64,000 nt of DNA from contig OZ252150.1 in NCBI GenBank assembly GCA_965248775.1, positions 806,001-870,000 on the forward strand, given 5' to 3'. Numbering within the stretch: the stretch's first letter is position 1; each line of letters opens with the position of its first letter. Below the pieces are notes generated by a model. That model was not told the origin of the DNA and searched no databases. It saw only the letters and a list, made by a program, of their open reading frames with translations. The position numbers and the translations under genes were made by a program. This document shows positions 48,776-56,909 of the stretch, in pieces. The stretch is from JBHHUI01 sp965248775. GTDB taxonomy: Bacteria; Chloroflexota; Anaerolineae; Anaerolineales; JBHHUI01.

Positions 48776-49777
48776 CTAGTCCAGGGCAGCCAGCATAGCC
48801 TGGTAGGCCGCCGGCTCTTCTTCGAAGATGTAGGTGACCGGTGTTACCACAACTCCGCTGCCGCCGATGTCGCGCAGCTCGCCGATGGCTTGGCTTAGCC
48901 GGTCTTTTGGCACGACGATATGCACGGCGTGCCAGTTTCCATCGTCCTGCGTAATGACGGGCGAGATGGTGGGGCCTTGCAGCCCGCCGATGAACTCTTG
49001 TTGCAGCATCCGCGCGGCGATACCCTGCGGCGATTCGCCGCGCATGTTGACAAAGAGCGATACGTGAGAGGCGGCGCGCATATGCGCTTCTATAAATTCC
49101 AATAACTGGCGCACCATCGCCAGAACCTCTGATCGTTCTTTGAGCGCGCCGCGATTGGCAATTAAGCAGGCTTGCGACTCAAGGATGAGACCGTCGTCGA
49201 GCTGTCGCAGACGATTATCCCGTAGAGTTGTGCCGGTCGAAACCAGGTCCACAATGATGTCGGCGTAGCCAATTGCCGGAGCAACTTCCAGCGTGCCTTC
49301 GGCCCGGATGAGCTCGGCGCCTGCCAGGTCATGCCGATCCAGGAAGCGACGCGTCAGTTGGGGGTACTTTGTCGCCACGCGTAGTGGTTGTACATTTCGT
49401 GCCTCTCGGCGCGCCAACTGCGCCATGGTATTTACATCTTCCCAACGCTCGGGAACGATCACATTCAGCGTGCAGTGCCCAAAACCGAGCCGCTGATTGA
49501 GCGGGAGAACCGCATTCCCCGGCGTAGTACGTTCGGACACAGCATCCCATCCGGCGATGCCGAAATCGACACTGCCATCGCGTACACTCACGACGATGTC
49601 GCCGGCGCGCTGGAAGAGCACCGTCAGGCCGGGTAGGGTGGGGATGCGGGCTTCGAATTGGCGCGGGTTCGGCTTGCGCACTCGCAAACCGGCAGCGGCC
49701 AGAAAATCGAGCGTGCCTTGCGCCAAGCGGCCCTTGCTGGGCAACGCCAGGCGGATATCGGAACGCGAGGACTGCAT
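48776..49777 (-). CDS. hisG: ATP phosphoribosyltransferase, long form with regulatory domain
   Basis: First, feedback-controlled step: ATP plus PRPP to PR-ATP. 333 residues, longer than the usual HisG-long (about 290-300). RLALPSKGRLAQGTLDFLAA starts the catalytic part; GYADIIVDLVSTGTTLRDN is the PRPP region; a C-terminal regulatory domain follows from about residue 240 (GPTISPVITQDDGNWHAVHI). The long form does not need HisZ. Its GGAG ribosome site lies directly behind the attenuator T-run, so HisG is the first gene controlled by it. Confidence 0.95.
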   Translation of the reverse strand: MQSSRSDIRLALPSKGRLAQGTLDFLAAAGLRVRKPNPRQFEARIPTLPGLTVLFQRAGDIVVSVRDGSVDFGIAGWDAVSERTTPGNAVLPLNQRLGFGHCTLNVIVPERWEDVNTMAQLARREARNVQPLRVATKYPQLTRRFLDRHDLAGAELIRAEGTLEVAPAIGYADIIVDLVSTGTTLRDNRLRQLDDGLILESQACLIANRGALKERSEVLAMVRQLLEFIEAHMRAASHVSLFVNMRGESPQGIAARMLQQEFIGGLQGPTISPVITQDDGNWHAVHIVVPKDRLSQAIGELRDIGGSGVVVTPVTYIFEEEPAAYQAMLAALD

Positions 49778-49788
49778 ATGTTGTCTCC

Positions 49789-49822
49789 AAAAAAAAAGCC
49801 CTCCCTGACACGGGAAAGGCTT
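49789..49822 (-). terminator. his attenuator terminator
   Basis: On the minus strand AAGCCTTTCCC, loop GTGTC, then AGGGAGGGCTT: ten pairs including two G-T, followed by a run of T. Nine consecutive T in all, two of them in the stem. It lies only a few bases before the hisG ribosome-binding site and has no gene of its own to terminate, so it is a conditional terminator. The loop and both arms can instead pair upstream (see the leader peptide). Confidence 0.85.
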
Positions 49823-49846
49823 TGCGGCTAAGCGGGGCGTGTCCGC

Positions 49847-49912
49847 TTAATGCAAGAAAACCGGGTCAGATGACAGCCGAATATATACACAATGATGATG
49901 ATGGTCACGCAT
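49847..49912 (-). CDS. hisL: his operon leader peptide with four consecutive His codons
   Basis: A 21-codon frame, MRDHHHHCVY then IRLSSDPVFLH and TAA, lies 70 nt before hisG. Four CAT codons in a row at codons 4-7 and a final His fit a ribosome-stalling sensor for charged tRNA-His. Downstream of the His codons CTGACCCGG (49869-49861) can pair with CCGTGTCAG (49813-49805), eight of nine bases, which breaks the terminator. Stalling at His codons leaves this segment free; a ribosome at the stop codon covers or releases it. A separate AAGCGG/CCGCTT hairpin (49848-49832) may pause polymerase. The ribosome site before the ATG is weak. Too short for normal gene finders. Confidence 0.85.
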   Translation of the reverse strand: MRDHHHHCVYIRLSSDPVFLH

Positions 49913-50073
49913 CTGGGATTGCGCGTGTGTTTGGGCAAATCTCATAACGGCCATATGCTACCATCGCTCGAAGAAGCGAACATCGTTCAAATTGCAACAA
50001 AAGAGCGAAGGCTTATGGGTAATGGTACACAGGGGGGATATTTCCGCAAGATGTCTTTGTGCTTCGAGAACTC

Positions 50074-51516
50074 TTAGAAAGTCTGGACGTCATGCGAGCT
50101 GCTTTCCGATCTGCCGGCAGACGTAATGCGCATGAACTCTGCTTTCTCCCATAGGGCAGGCAGGTCGGGTGCGCCGCAGTAGCTCATTCCGCTGCGCAGG
50201 CCGCCCACAAGTTGATGGAGGACCTCCTGCACACTGCCGCGATACGTGACAGCCGCTTCGACGCCCTCGGGCACCACACGCTCCCAGTCTGTCGGATCGA
50301 CTTCTGTGTGGCTGTCGATCGCCATTCGCTCGATGTTGGCAGACAAGGAGGCCATGCCTCGCACGACTTTCTGGCGGCGGCCATTACGCATCACGACAGC
50401 GCCGGGACTCTCCTCCGTACCTGCGAGCATACTGCCGAACATGGCGCTGCTCGCGCCGGCGGCCAGCGCTTTGACCAGATCGCCACTTGTGCGCATACCA
50501 CCATCGGCGATGATGGGTACTCCCAGTTCGTGCCCAATGACAGCGCACTCAGCAATCGCACTCAGTTGTGGTACGCCGAATCCGGTCACAACGCGGGTAA
50601 CGCAGATCGAGCCGGGCCCTACGCCGACCTTGATGGCATCCGCACCAGCCTGTGCTAGGTCGCGCACACCTTCCACGGTTGCGACATTGCCGCCGATAAC
50701 GTCCGTGTCGGGAAAGGATTGCTTGACGCGTCGCAACATATCAATTGCAAGGTCGGAATGGCCATGCGCGATATCCACGACAAGCGCGTCCGCCCCGGCC
50801 TCTACGCACACCTGCGCGCGTGCTATATCTGACTCACGCACGCCAACGGCGGCAGCGACACGTAGTTGACCCTTACCATCTTTCGTCGCATTTGGATGGC
50901 GCTCCCACTTGACGATGTCTTTCGCAGTGATCATGCCGCGTAGTCGGCCTTGCTCATCCACGACCGGCAGCTTTTCGACACGGCGTTCGTGCAATTGGCG
51001 GCGCGCATCGTCGAGGGCAATACCCACACCTACGGTAAGCAGTTGCTCGCGCGGCGTCATAACCTCGGCTACGCTGTGCGCATGGCCGTTAAGCAGTAAG
51101 TCGCGCGTTGTCACCAGTCCCAACAAATGCTTATCCTCATCTATCACTGCCAGTCCGCCAACTCCCATTTGTGCCATTTGTTGGCGCGCGTCGTCTATGC
51201 TCGAATTTGCACCGACTGTGAGGGGCTCCTCGACCAGGAAATTTTCTGCCTGCTTGACGCGCGCGACTTGCGCGGCCTGTTTATCAATTGGCATGAAGCG
51301 ATGGAGCACGCCCAATCCGCCGGCCTGCGCCATCGCAATCGCCATTGGCGCTTCGGTGACGGTGTCCATATTAGAGCTGACGATCGGGATGTAAAGTTCA
51401 ATATTGCGGCTAAAACGGCTGCGCGTATCGAGGTCGTTACGCGACTTTATCGCCGATCTTTTGGGCATGAGCAGCACGTCATCAAAGGTCAGTCCCATTT
51501 CTGATCGAATTTTCAT
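50074..51516 (-). CDS. GuaB-like protein (IMP dehydrogenase or GMP reductase) with CBS pair
   Basis: 480-residue IMPDH/GMPR family protein with a TIM barrel, a CBS pair (about 95-210) and the catalytic loop GVGPGSICVTRVVTG. Unlike the paralogue at 23866-25377 it lacks the YRGMGS form (VRGMASLS here) and the Arg-Tyr dyad of the IMPDH flap; the region reads ERMAIDSHTEVDPTDWERVVPEGVEAAV with no RY. CBS-containing GMP reductases (GuaB1 of mycobacteria, about 480 residues) set a precedent, so GMP reductase is plausible. It is just upstream of the his leader on the same strand. Confidence 0.82.
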   Translation of the reverse strand: MKIRSEMGLTFDDVLLMPKRSAIKSRNDLDTRSRFSRNIELYIPIVSSNMDTVTEAPMAIAMAQAGGLGVLHRFMPIDKQAAQVARVKQAENFLVEEPLTVGANSSIDDARQQMAQMGVGGLAVIDEDKHLLGLVTTRDLLLNGHAHSVAEVMTPREQLLTVGVGIALDDARRQLHERRVEKLPVVDEQGRLRGMITAKDIVKWERHPNATKDGKGQLRVAAAVGVRESDIARAQVCVEAGADALVVDIAHGHSDLAIDMLRRVKQSFPDTDVIGGNVATVEGVRDLAQAGADAIKVGVGPGSICVTRVVTGFGVPQLSAIAECAVIGHELGVPIIADGGMRTSGDLVKALAAGASSAMFGSMLAGTEESPGAVVMRNGRRQKVVRGMASLSANIERMAIDSHTEVDPTDWERVVPEGVEAAVTYRGSVQEVLHQLVGGLRSGMSYCGAPDLPALWEKAEFMRITSAGRSESSSHDVQTF

Positions 51517-51723
51517 TTATGATATTTCTCTTGTCGAGGAGTAGACTTCAAACGAAGTCGCGCGATTATAACATTCACCGGAAAAAATATTATGCCCAGC
51601 GGCCATGACTCAACCGCCACCCATGTTTTTAACAAGATGTTTGAGATGTGAGATATTAATTCGGCAAAAACCGTGGGCCGCAACTTGTAGCATTTAAGAA
51701 CTTCAAACAGCGATTAGCAATAA
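51517..51723. other. Intergenic region upstream of the GuaB-like gene
   Basis: About 200 bases, AT-rich, between the end of the DUF5667-like gene and the GuaB-like start; must hold the latter's promoter. No strong hairpin with a T-run and no riboswitch consensus was recognised. Confidence 0.3.
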
Positions 51724-52848
51724 TTAATCGGTCTCGGCCGGCGTCGCGCTGGCTGCACGACTATCGCCAGCGTCGTCGCGGGCAGGAGTCGTGGTGGCAG
51801 CCTGATCGCCGCCATCATCTCGGACAATCTCTGAAGTTGGTGTAGCGCTAGGCTCAACTTCATCCGAGCGCGTTGGCTCAACGTCTCGGCTCGCTGTAGC
51901 ACTGGGCTCAATTTCGTCTGAGCGCGTTGGCTCCGCGTCCCGAATCGGCTCTGGGGTAGGACTTATTTCATCAACTACAGTTGGCTCCGATGTTACCTGC
52001 TCATCAGCGTCGGCTGTGGGCTGCACATCACTGGGGGCATCTGTAACAGGCGCGCGAACAGTCGCGTCTGGGGCGATATCGATATCGGCCGGTGCCGTTG
52101 GGGCCCAACTCGGCCGGTCGGTCTGTGGCTGCACCGAGCGGGCAACAATGGTGCGATCACTGCGCGTTTCCGCCTCGACTAGGACATAATCGCCGACCTG
52201 TAATGTAGCGCTGTCGGTCGTCTGGACTTTCAATCCAGAGACGACAATCGTATCGGCGCCTACGGCTTCCAATATCCCGTTGAAGGCGACTGCCATTTGC
52301 CGGTCACTGTCCACGAGCGACTGCACCTCATCTCTTCGCCGGTCTGCCAGATCGCCCGCGTAGTCCGACCGGGCTTGCGAATCCAAAGTTAAGGCCAGAC
52401 GTACCTGCTCCAGGGCCAACTTTGCCGGATAAAGTGGATCCCCGGGTAGCGCGCGGCCAGCCCCAACTGATACGCCAGTACCTGCAGCAACGACAAAAAT
52501 AAACGCCAGGGTTGCCGCGGCCGCAATCCGTATGAAATTTCGGTTAAGCAAAAACCGGGACGGGGGTGTTTTCCGTCGCTTTCTAACCGGATGCCGGGCT
52601 GCAGCCAGCAAGCGCGCCGATTGGAGAAAGCGCTGTTTCCCGCGGATGAGATTTGGGGTGGGGAGGTCCTCTCCGGCCCGCAAGCCTGTAGCCGTAAAGT
52701 CGGCTGCCTGCAGCAAGGGCCCAAGTTCGGCGCGATATTGCGGAAAACGAGCAAGGCAATCTTCCAAGCTGGCGCCAGCGGCGCGCAGCTGCAGCGCCTC
52801 GTCGAGGGCGATTTCAAAATCGTGGTCGTTAGTCACTTTTTCCCTCAC
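51724..52848 (-). CDS. DUF5667-like membrane protein, likely anti-sigma or sigma-linked factor
   Basis: 374 residues. The N-terminus (LDEALQLRAAGASLEDCLARFPQY) resembles the cytoplasmic helices seen in proteins next to ECF sigma factors. One membrane helix lies near 112-132 (IAAAATLAFIFVVAAGTGVS), then a DUF5667-type stretch (GRALPGDPLYPAKLALEQVRLAL) and a domain near 190-235. The last 130 residues are acidic and Pro/Thr-rich with repeats of EPTRSDE-EPSAT. It starts with GTG and overlaps the sigma gene by 20 nt, so the two are co-translated. An anti-sigma role is inferred from context only. Confidence 0.7.
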   Translation of the reverse strand: MREKVTNDHDFEIALDEALQLRAAGASLEDCLARFPQYRAELGPLLQAADFTATGLRAGEDLPTPNLIRGKQRFLQSARLLAAARHPVRKRRKTPPSRFLLNRNFIRIAAAATLAFIFVVAAGTGVSVGAGRALPGDPLYPAKLALEQVRLALTLDSQARSDYAGDLADRRRDEVQSLVDSDRQMAVAFNGILEAVGADTIVVSGLKVQTTDSATLQVGDYVLVEAETRSDRTIVARSVQPQTDRPSWAPTAPADIDIAPDATVRAPVTDAPSDVQPTADADEQVTSEPTVVDEISPTPEPIRDAEPTRSDEIEPSATASRDVEPTRSDEVEPSATPTSEIVRDDGGDQAATTTPARDDAGDSRAASATPAETD

Positions 52849-53365
52849 CCATTATGCGGCGGAGGGCGGCCAACGCCCGGTGCTGTAATGCCCGGATCGC
52901 TTTTTCGCTCTTGCCCATCAATCTGGCCGTTTCCGAGGCTGTATAGCCTTGCCCGAAGCGCAAGGCAAGCGTCTCTTGTTGCTCGTCTGTAAGCTGCTGC
53001 ATGGCGTTGCCGAGCCATTCTTGTTGTTGCCTTTGGCGGGCTGCCTCCGGGACATTGTCTGGCGCCGGAGCCCATTCCTCGAGCGGCACGATGTCTGGGT
53101 TGGCCCGCCGGTAGTGATCGACCACCAGGTTATGCGCGATGCGATAAAGCCAGGCCGGCAGGGAGGTATGCGCAAAGCGACCTTTTTGAATTGACGCGAG
53201 GGCGCGCACGAAAACATCACTCGTCAGATCCTCGGCCAGGTGTCGCTCGCCGACGCGCCGATAACAGTAAGCATAAATCGCCGGCGCGAACTGATCATAG
53301 AGTTCGGCCAGCGCAGTATCGTCATTGGCCCGCAAACGGGCAAGAAGCTGAGCATCGGCTGCCAT
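52829..53365 (-). CDS. ECF-type RNA polymerase sigma factor
   Basis: About 178 residues. Region 2 (ALAELYDQFAPAIYAYCYRR, AEDLTSDVFVRAL, FAHTSLPAWLYRIAHNLVVDHYRR) and region 4 (QQLTDEQQETLALRFGQGYTASETARLMGKSEKAIRALQHRALAAL) are both clear, with no other domains. The ATG at 53365 is preferred over a GTG three codons earlier. The partner membrane protein overlaps its end. The secreted repeat protein just upstream could belong to its regulon, but no shared promoter motif was established. Confidence 0.9.
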   Translation of the reverse strand: MAADAQLLARLRANDDTALAELYDQFAPAIYAYCYRRVGERHLAEDLTSDVFVRALASIQKGRFAHTSLPAWLYRIAHNLVVDHYRRANPDIVPLEEWAPAPDNVPEAARQRQQQEWLGNAMQQLTDEQQETLALRFGQGYTASETARLMGKSEKAIRALQHRALAALRRIMGEGKSD

Positions 53366-53456
53366 GGACTTCACTGCAGCGTACGCAGAGAATGCAGAGA
53401 TTATAGACCCTGCATTCTCTTACGCACATGCTGCGAATGGGGTTGTCCAGTTACTG

Positions 53457-54146
53457 TTACCTGTTTCCCCTGCGGGTGTCGGTTGCGCGTTGATCTGTCT
53501 GCGCTAGCTGCCCAGTGAGTACGCGGTCCGTAGAGGGAAGCACCTGCGTTCTGTCGGTGCGCACGTCGACACAGCGTCGGGTCCATTCGTCGGTGCCATG
53601 GATACGACGGCAGTAGGCGTCATGATCTAGATCTGTCCGATCGGTGCGGTCTGTCCGCACGTCGACACAGCGCCGGGTCCATTCGTCGGTGCCATGGATG
53701 CGACGACAGTAGGCGTCATGATCCAGATCTGTTCGGTCGGTGCGCAGGTCGACACAGCGCCGTGTCCATTCATCAGTGCCGAAAATCCGGCGGCAGAAGG
53801 TATCGCGGTTTATATCCACTTGATCCTGCACACAACGCCGGGTCCACTCATCGGTGCCGAAGATTCTTTGGCAGTAGACGCGTAGGTTTACGTCCCCATC
53901 GAACCGGCGTGGAATACAACGCCGAGTCCATTCATCGGTGTCGAAAACCCGACGACAGTAGGCGTCCTGGGTTTCGTCGGGGCGCCTCGGGGCACAGCGC
54001 CGCGTCCATTCATCCGTTCCATAAATCCGGCGACAGACAGTTGGCGCATCACCAGGTGAATCCGATTGCGCAAACGCAGCGCCGGATGTGACCGCCAGGC
54101 TCAGAATTACTCCCAATAGCGTGACAATTGATAAGCGTTTAAACAT
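53457..54146 (-). CDS. Secreted cysteine-repeat protein, six CxRIxGTDEWTRRC units
   Basis: A Sec-type signal peptide (MFKRLSIVTLLGVILSLAVT, cleavage probably after AFA) precedes six units of the form [YFV]C[RQ]R[IV]xGTDEWTRRC, each with two Cys separated by 12 residues and Arg/Asp-rich linkers. Unit spacing is 26-32 residues. Units 5 and 6 are nearly identical also in DNA, pointing to recent tandem duplication. The protein is strongly charged (TRRC, RTDRTD). AGGAG stands before the ATG. No known family is recognised; a disulfide-bonded or metal-binding extracellular role is possible. Confidence 0.8.
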   Translation of the reverse strand: MFKRLSIVTLLGVILSLAVTSGAAFAQSDSPGDAPTVCRRIYGTDEWTRRCAPRRPDETQDAYCRRVFDTDEWTRRCIPRRFDGDVNLRVYCQRIFGTDEWTRRCVQDQVDINRDTFCRRIFGTDEWTRRCVDLRTDRTDLDHDAYCRRIHGTDEWTRRCVDVRTDRTDRTDLDHDAYCRRIHGTDEWTRRCVDVRTDRTQVLPSTDRVLTGQLAQTDQRATDTRRGNR

Positions 54147-54392
54147 TGTGTTTTCTCCTATTCGAACTATATTTGTGTGTACTCGACAAACTGTCACCTA
54201 TAGAGACGCAGGCTGGCTGGAATCAATACGGCCTGCCGATAGGAGAAAAGTACTTTGGATGCCCTTTCTCTAACGAAGGTATTGTGATTTGAGAGAGTGT
54301 CTAGGCACATTGGAGCGGCGACTGGGTGACTATGCGCTTTATAGCTTGCCGAAAATGCAGCTCTACGCCGCCAATATCAGAGGGAGATCAAC

Positions 54393-55082
54393 ATGCCACA
54401 ACCAGCAATTCACGCGATGCTCGCACTCGCAACCCGCAAGACTTTTTCAATTAAGCGATGGTTCGCGCTCGGTCTTATATTTGGGAGTCTGATCCCGGAT
54501 GCCGATGGCTATCCGCAGGCATTTGCCATTCTCGTGAGGGGTATGGACGCTGCTACCGCCGAGGCTACCTATCACCGCACGTTGTCGCATTCGCTCTACT
54601 TTGCGCTTGGAGCGCTCGCACTCTTCTATTTAATTTCGCTTGTAAGAGGTGGCCATGAACTGCGCATCTTCGGCCTTGGTCTGGCGACGGGCATGGCGCT
54701 ACTCCATAGCGTCGTTGACATCTTTGCCTGGTTCGACGGTGTCGGCCTGCTGTGGCCGACGTGGTCGATCAATTTGTGGGGTGGCTTTTCTATGCCGGAA
54801 CTTCTCGGCAAGCTGTTGCGGGCAGCCAACTTCTGGGCCTTTGCTGCTTATCTGGCCTATCTCGCCAGCCTGGCTCGAAAGGCGGGCACGAACGCGGATT
54901 ACTTGCCGCGCATGCGACTCTATATGTACGGCCAGGTCGCACTCGGTGTAGTCTTCACCATATTGGCAATTATTCTTCCGGCCAGCAGCTACAACGTCCC
55001 TGACGGTGCTGTCTTCCTGTTTTTGGCCTACCCGAACGCATTGTGGGTCACGTGGCGCATGCGGGACACGATCGAGGCGTAG
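54393..55082 (+). CDS. Membrane-bound metal-dependent hydrolase-like protein
   Basis: 229 residues, about five or six membrane helices. Conserved polar motifs typical of the YdjM/DUF457 group are present: an N-terminal His in PAIHAMLA, LIPDADGYP, TYHRTLSHSLYF, and ALLHSVVDIFAW. These His/Asp residues are thought to bind metal at the membrane. AGGGAG precedes the ATG. The PAP2 phosphatase gene follows 84 nt downstream on the same strand. The substrate is unknown. Confidence 0.75.
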   Translation: MPQPAIHAMLALATRKTFSIKRWFALGLIFGSLIPDADGYPQAFAILVRGMDAATAEATYHRTLSHSLYFALGALALFYLISLVRGGHELRIFGLGLATGMALLHSVVDIFAWFDGVGLLWPTWSINLWGGFSMPELLGKLLRAANFWAFAAYLAYLASLARKAGTNADYLPRMRLYMYGQVALGVVFTILAIILPASSYNVPDGAVFLFLAYPNALWVTWRMRDTIEA

Positions 55083-55166
55083 CCGCGCAAGCAAAGTATC
55101 GCCCCGCGTCTACTCTGGCGCTGCCAGCAATGCATATCTTCCTAAATATTCCAAGGAGGGATTCTA

Positions 55167-55910
55167 GTGGAATCACTATTTGATTTCGGTATCGGACTGA
55201 TACAGGTTCTTCAGATGTTGAGTCCGGCGCTCGATGCGTTAATGAAGTTCTTTACATTTCTTGGGACGATTGAGTTTTACCTGGTCCTCATGCCGCTGCT
55301 GTACTGGACGGTAAATCCGCGCTTGGGTATACGCGTGCTACTGATCCTCATTAGCGTTGATGCAGTGGGTGTTTATCTCAAACAGCTGCTCCATCAGCCG
55401 CGTCCGTATTGGGTGCGCGACGTAATCAATCTCTCGACGGAAAGCTCTTACGGAATCCCCTCCACCCATGCGAGCAATACGCTGGCAGTTTGGGGCTTTC
55501 TGAGCTACCGCCTGAAACGGCGCTGGCTATGGATCAGTGCCATTGTGCTCGTGTTGCTGATCGGCATCTCGCGCCTGTATCTCGGTGTACATTTCCCACA
55601 CGATGTTGTCGGCGGATGGCTGTTGGGAGCGGCGCTACTTTATTTGATTCTCAAGGGCGAACAACGGATATTGCCCTGGCTACAAGAACAGAGCGTGGGT
55701 TTGCAAATTGGGATCGGGTTTGGCGCCTCAGTTGTGCTGATACTCGTCGGCTTGTTGGTCGGCGTCGTGATCTCCGGTTCCCCGGACCCCGCGGCCTGGG
55801 CGCAATTCGCCAACACAGCGCGCTCGCCCGCCCACTATTTCACCATTGGTGGTGCGCTCTTCGGAGCCGTCGCCGGGTTTGTCCTCATGCTGCAAGCGCG
55901 CGCCTTTTGA
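55167..55910 (+). CDS. PAP2-family membrane phosphatase, frameshifted near its end
   Basis: Type 2 phosphatidic acid phosphatase family, dephosphorylating lipid phosphates such as undecaprenyl pyrophosphate. All three motifs are present: KQLLHQPRPYW (about 72), SYGIPSTHASNTLA (about 95), SRLYLGVHFPHDVVGG (about 137), between about seven membrane helices. GTG start with AAGGAGGG. The frame ends at TGA after ARAF, but dropping one T of TTTT at about 55906-55909 lets it continue in another frame to 56130, adding the C-terminal helices normal for the family. The active site lies before the break, so a shorter enzyme could still work. Confidence 0.85.
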   Translation: MESLFDFGIGLIQVLQMLSPALDALMKFFTFLGTIEFYLVLMPLLYWTVNPRLGIRVLLILISVDAVGVYLKQLLHQPRPYWVRDVINLSTESSYGIPSTHASNTLAVWGFLSYRLKRRWLWISAIVLVLLIGISRLYLGVHFPHDVVGGWLLGAALLYLILKGEQRILPWLQEQSVGLQIGIGFGASVVLILVGLLVGVVISGSPDPAAWAQFANTARSPAHYFTIGGALFGAVAGFVLMLQARAF

Positions 55911-56130
55911 CTCTGGCGGCAGCTGGGGACAGCGGGGTGCGCGCTTTATCCTTGGTATGGTGGGTGTGCTGCTTTTATGGAGGGGTCTGGATGTGCTGTT
56001 CGCATTAATTGCTGCCGACGAAACTACATTAGGCTACATCTTGCGCTACATCCGTTACGCTGCCACAACCCTCTGGGCCACGTTCGGCGCACCATGGATG
56101 TTTCTGCGTGTGAAGCTAACGCACGAGTAA
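55911..56130 (+). pseudogene. Out-of-frame C-terminal part of the PAP2 phosphatase
   Basis: In the frame that follows removal of one T near 55908 this reads DSGGSWGQRGARFILGMVGV then about two membrane helices and LWATFGAPWMFLRVKLTHE before TAA at 56128. It completes the PAP2 protein at 55167. A diverged copy of its last part recurs at about 59820-59950. Confidence 0.65.
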
Positions 56131-56271
56131 ACAGAAGGTGACTATCGAGGCATTTTGACCAACAGCGCCAATCCGTTAGGCCGAACCAAAGATTAACTTC
56201 GGTATACCCATCTGGCTACGTTTAATTTCCGATGCACCTAAATAATTAATCCGAGGAGGATGAATGCTTAG

Positions 56272-56652
56272 ATGATTTATCACACAGTCGAAAGCCTAAA
56301 GGGAACAGATCGCGATGTGCAAGCCAACGGCTATACCTCAATGCGTTTCCTGCTTAAAGAAGACAACATGGGGTTTACAGTTACGGAGGCTTTTGGTGAA
56401 GCGGGTTTCTCAGAGGAGGTCGAATACGTCGACAACCTGGAAGCCGTCTATGTCATCGAAGGGACAGGAACTATTGAACTACTCGATACAGGAGAGATCT
56501 TCAAAATCGCTCCGGGAGTGTTCTATGCATTCGACAAGCATGAGCGCCATCGTTATCACCTTGAAACCGAGGTACGTGCCATTGCTATAATGAATCCACC
56601 ACTTGTTGGCGGCGAAATCCTCGATGAGACTGGGAAGTATCCCGATTCATAG
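56272..56652 (+). CDS. ectC: Ectoine synthase homologue (solitary EctC)
   Basis: 126-residue cupin close to EctC, which cyclises N-gamma-acetyl-diaminobutyrate to ectoine: starts MIYHTVESLKGTDRDVQANG, with DNLEAVYVIEGTGTIEL, GVFYAFDKHERHRY and IAIMNPPLVGGEI near the end. These Glu, Tyr and His positions correspond to the EctC metal and active-site region. No ectA, ectB or ectD is adjacent. Solitary EctC homologues are known, and their real substrate is often unclear. GGAGGA lies about 10 nt before the ATG. Confidence 0.82.
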   Translation: MIYHTVESLKGTDRDVQANGYTSMRFLLKEDNMGFTVTEAFGEAGFSEEVEYVDNLEAVYVIEGTGTIELLDTGEIFKIAPGVFYAFDKHERHRYHLETEVRAIAIMNPPLVGGEILDETGKYPDS

Positions 56653-56909
56653 ATTTACGTCTAATCATGCATCCCCAGCTTGTAGGTGTGAAAGACAGAC
56701 TCATTCCAGATAATAATATTGTTGGCGGGGGTAGTTGTTTCAACCACGCGACGTGCTTTCAAGTCCGGATTCTGGGGACCACGATAGAACTCACAATTTT
56801 CGCACGGGTCAGTCCTGGATTCGTTCTGGGACAAACTACGTTCAGCCAGGCGCTGTGATGTGTGCCTGACAGCAAACTATAGCCTTTCAGGTAGAAATCT
56901 AAAGACAAA

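Noticed and set aside
49847..49912. His leader as a T-box riboswitch
   Set aside because: No T-box consensus (AGGGTGGNACCGCG-like) is present; a translated His-codon run with antiterminator explains the structure better.
53560..54090. Repeated DNA in the Cys-repeat gene as a CRISPR-like array
   Set aside because: The repeat is a protein repeat in one reading frame with conserved codons and variable linkers, not identical DNA repeats with unique spacers.
56667..56858. 63-codon frame between ectC and the MFS gene
   Set aside because: No ribosome site, no family resemblance, and poor codon pattern; treated as intergenic.
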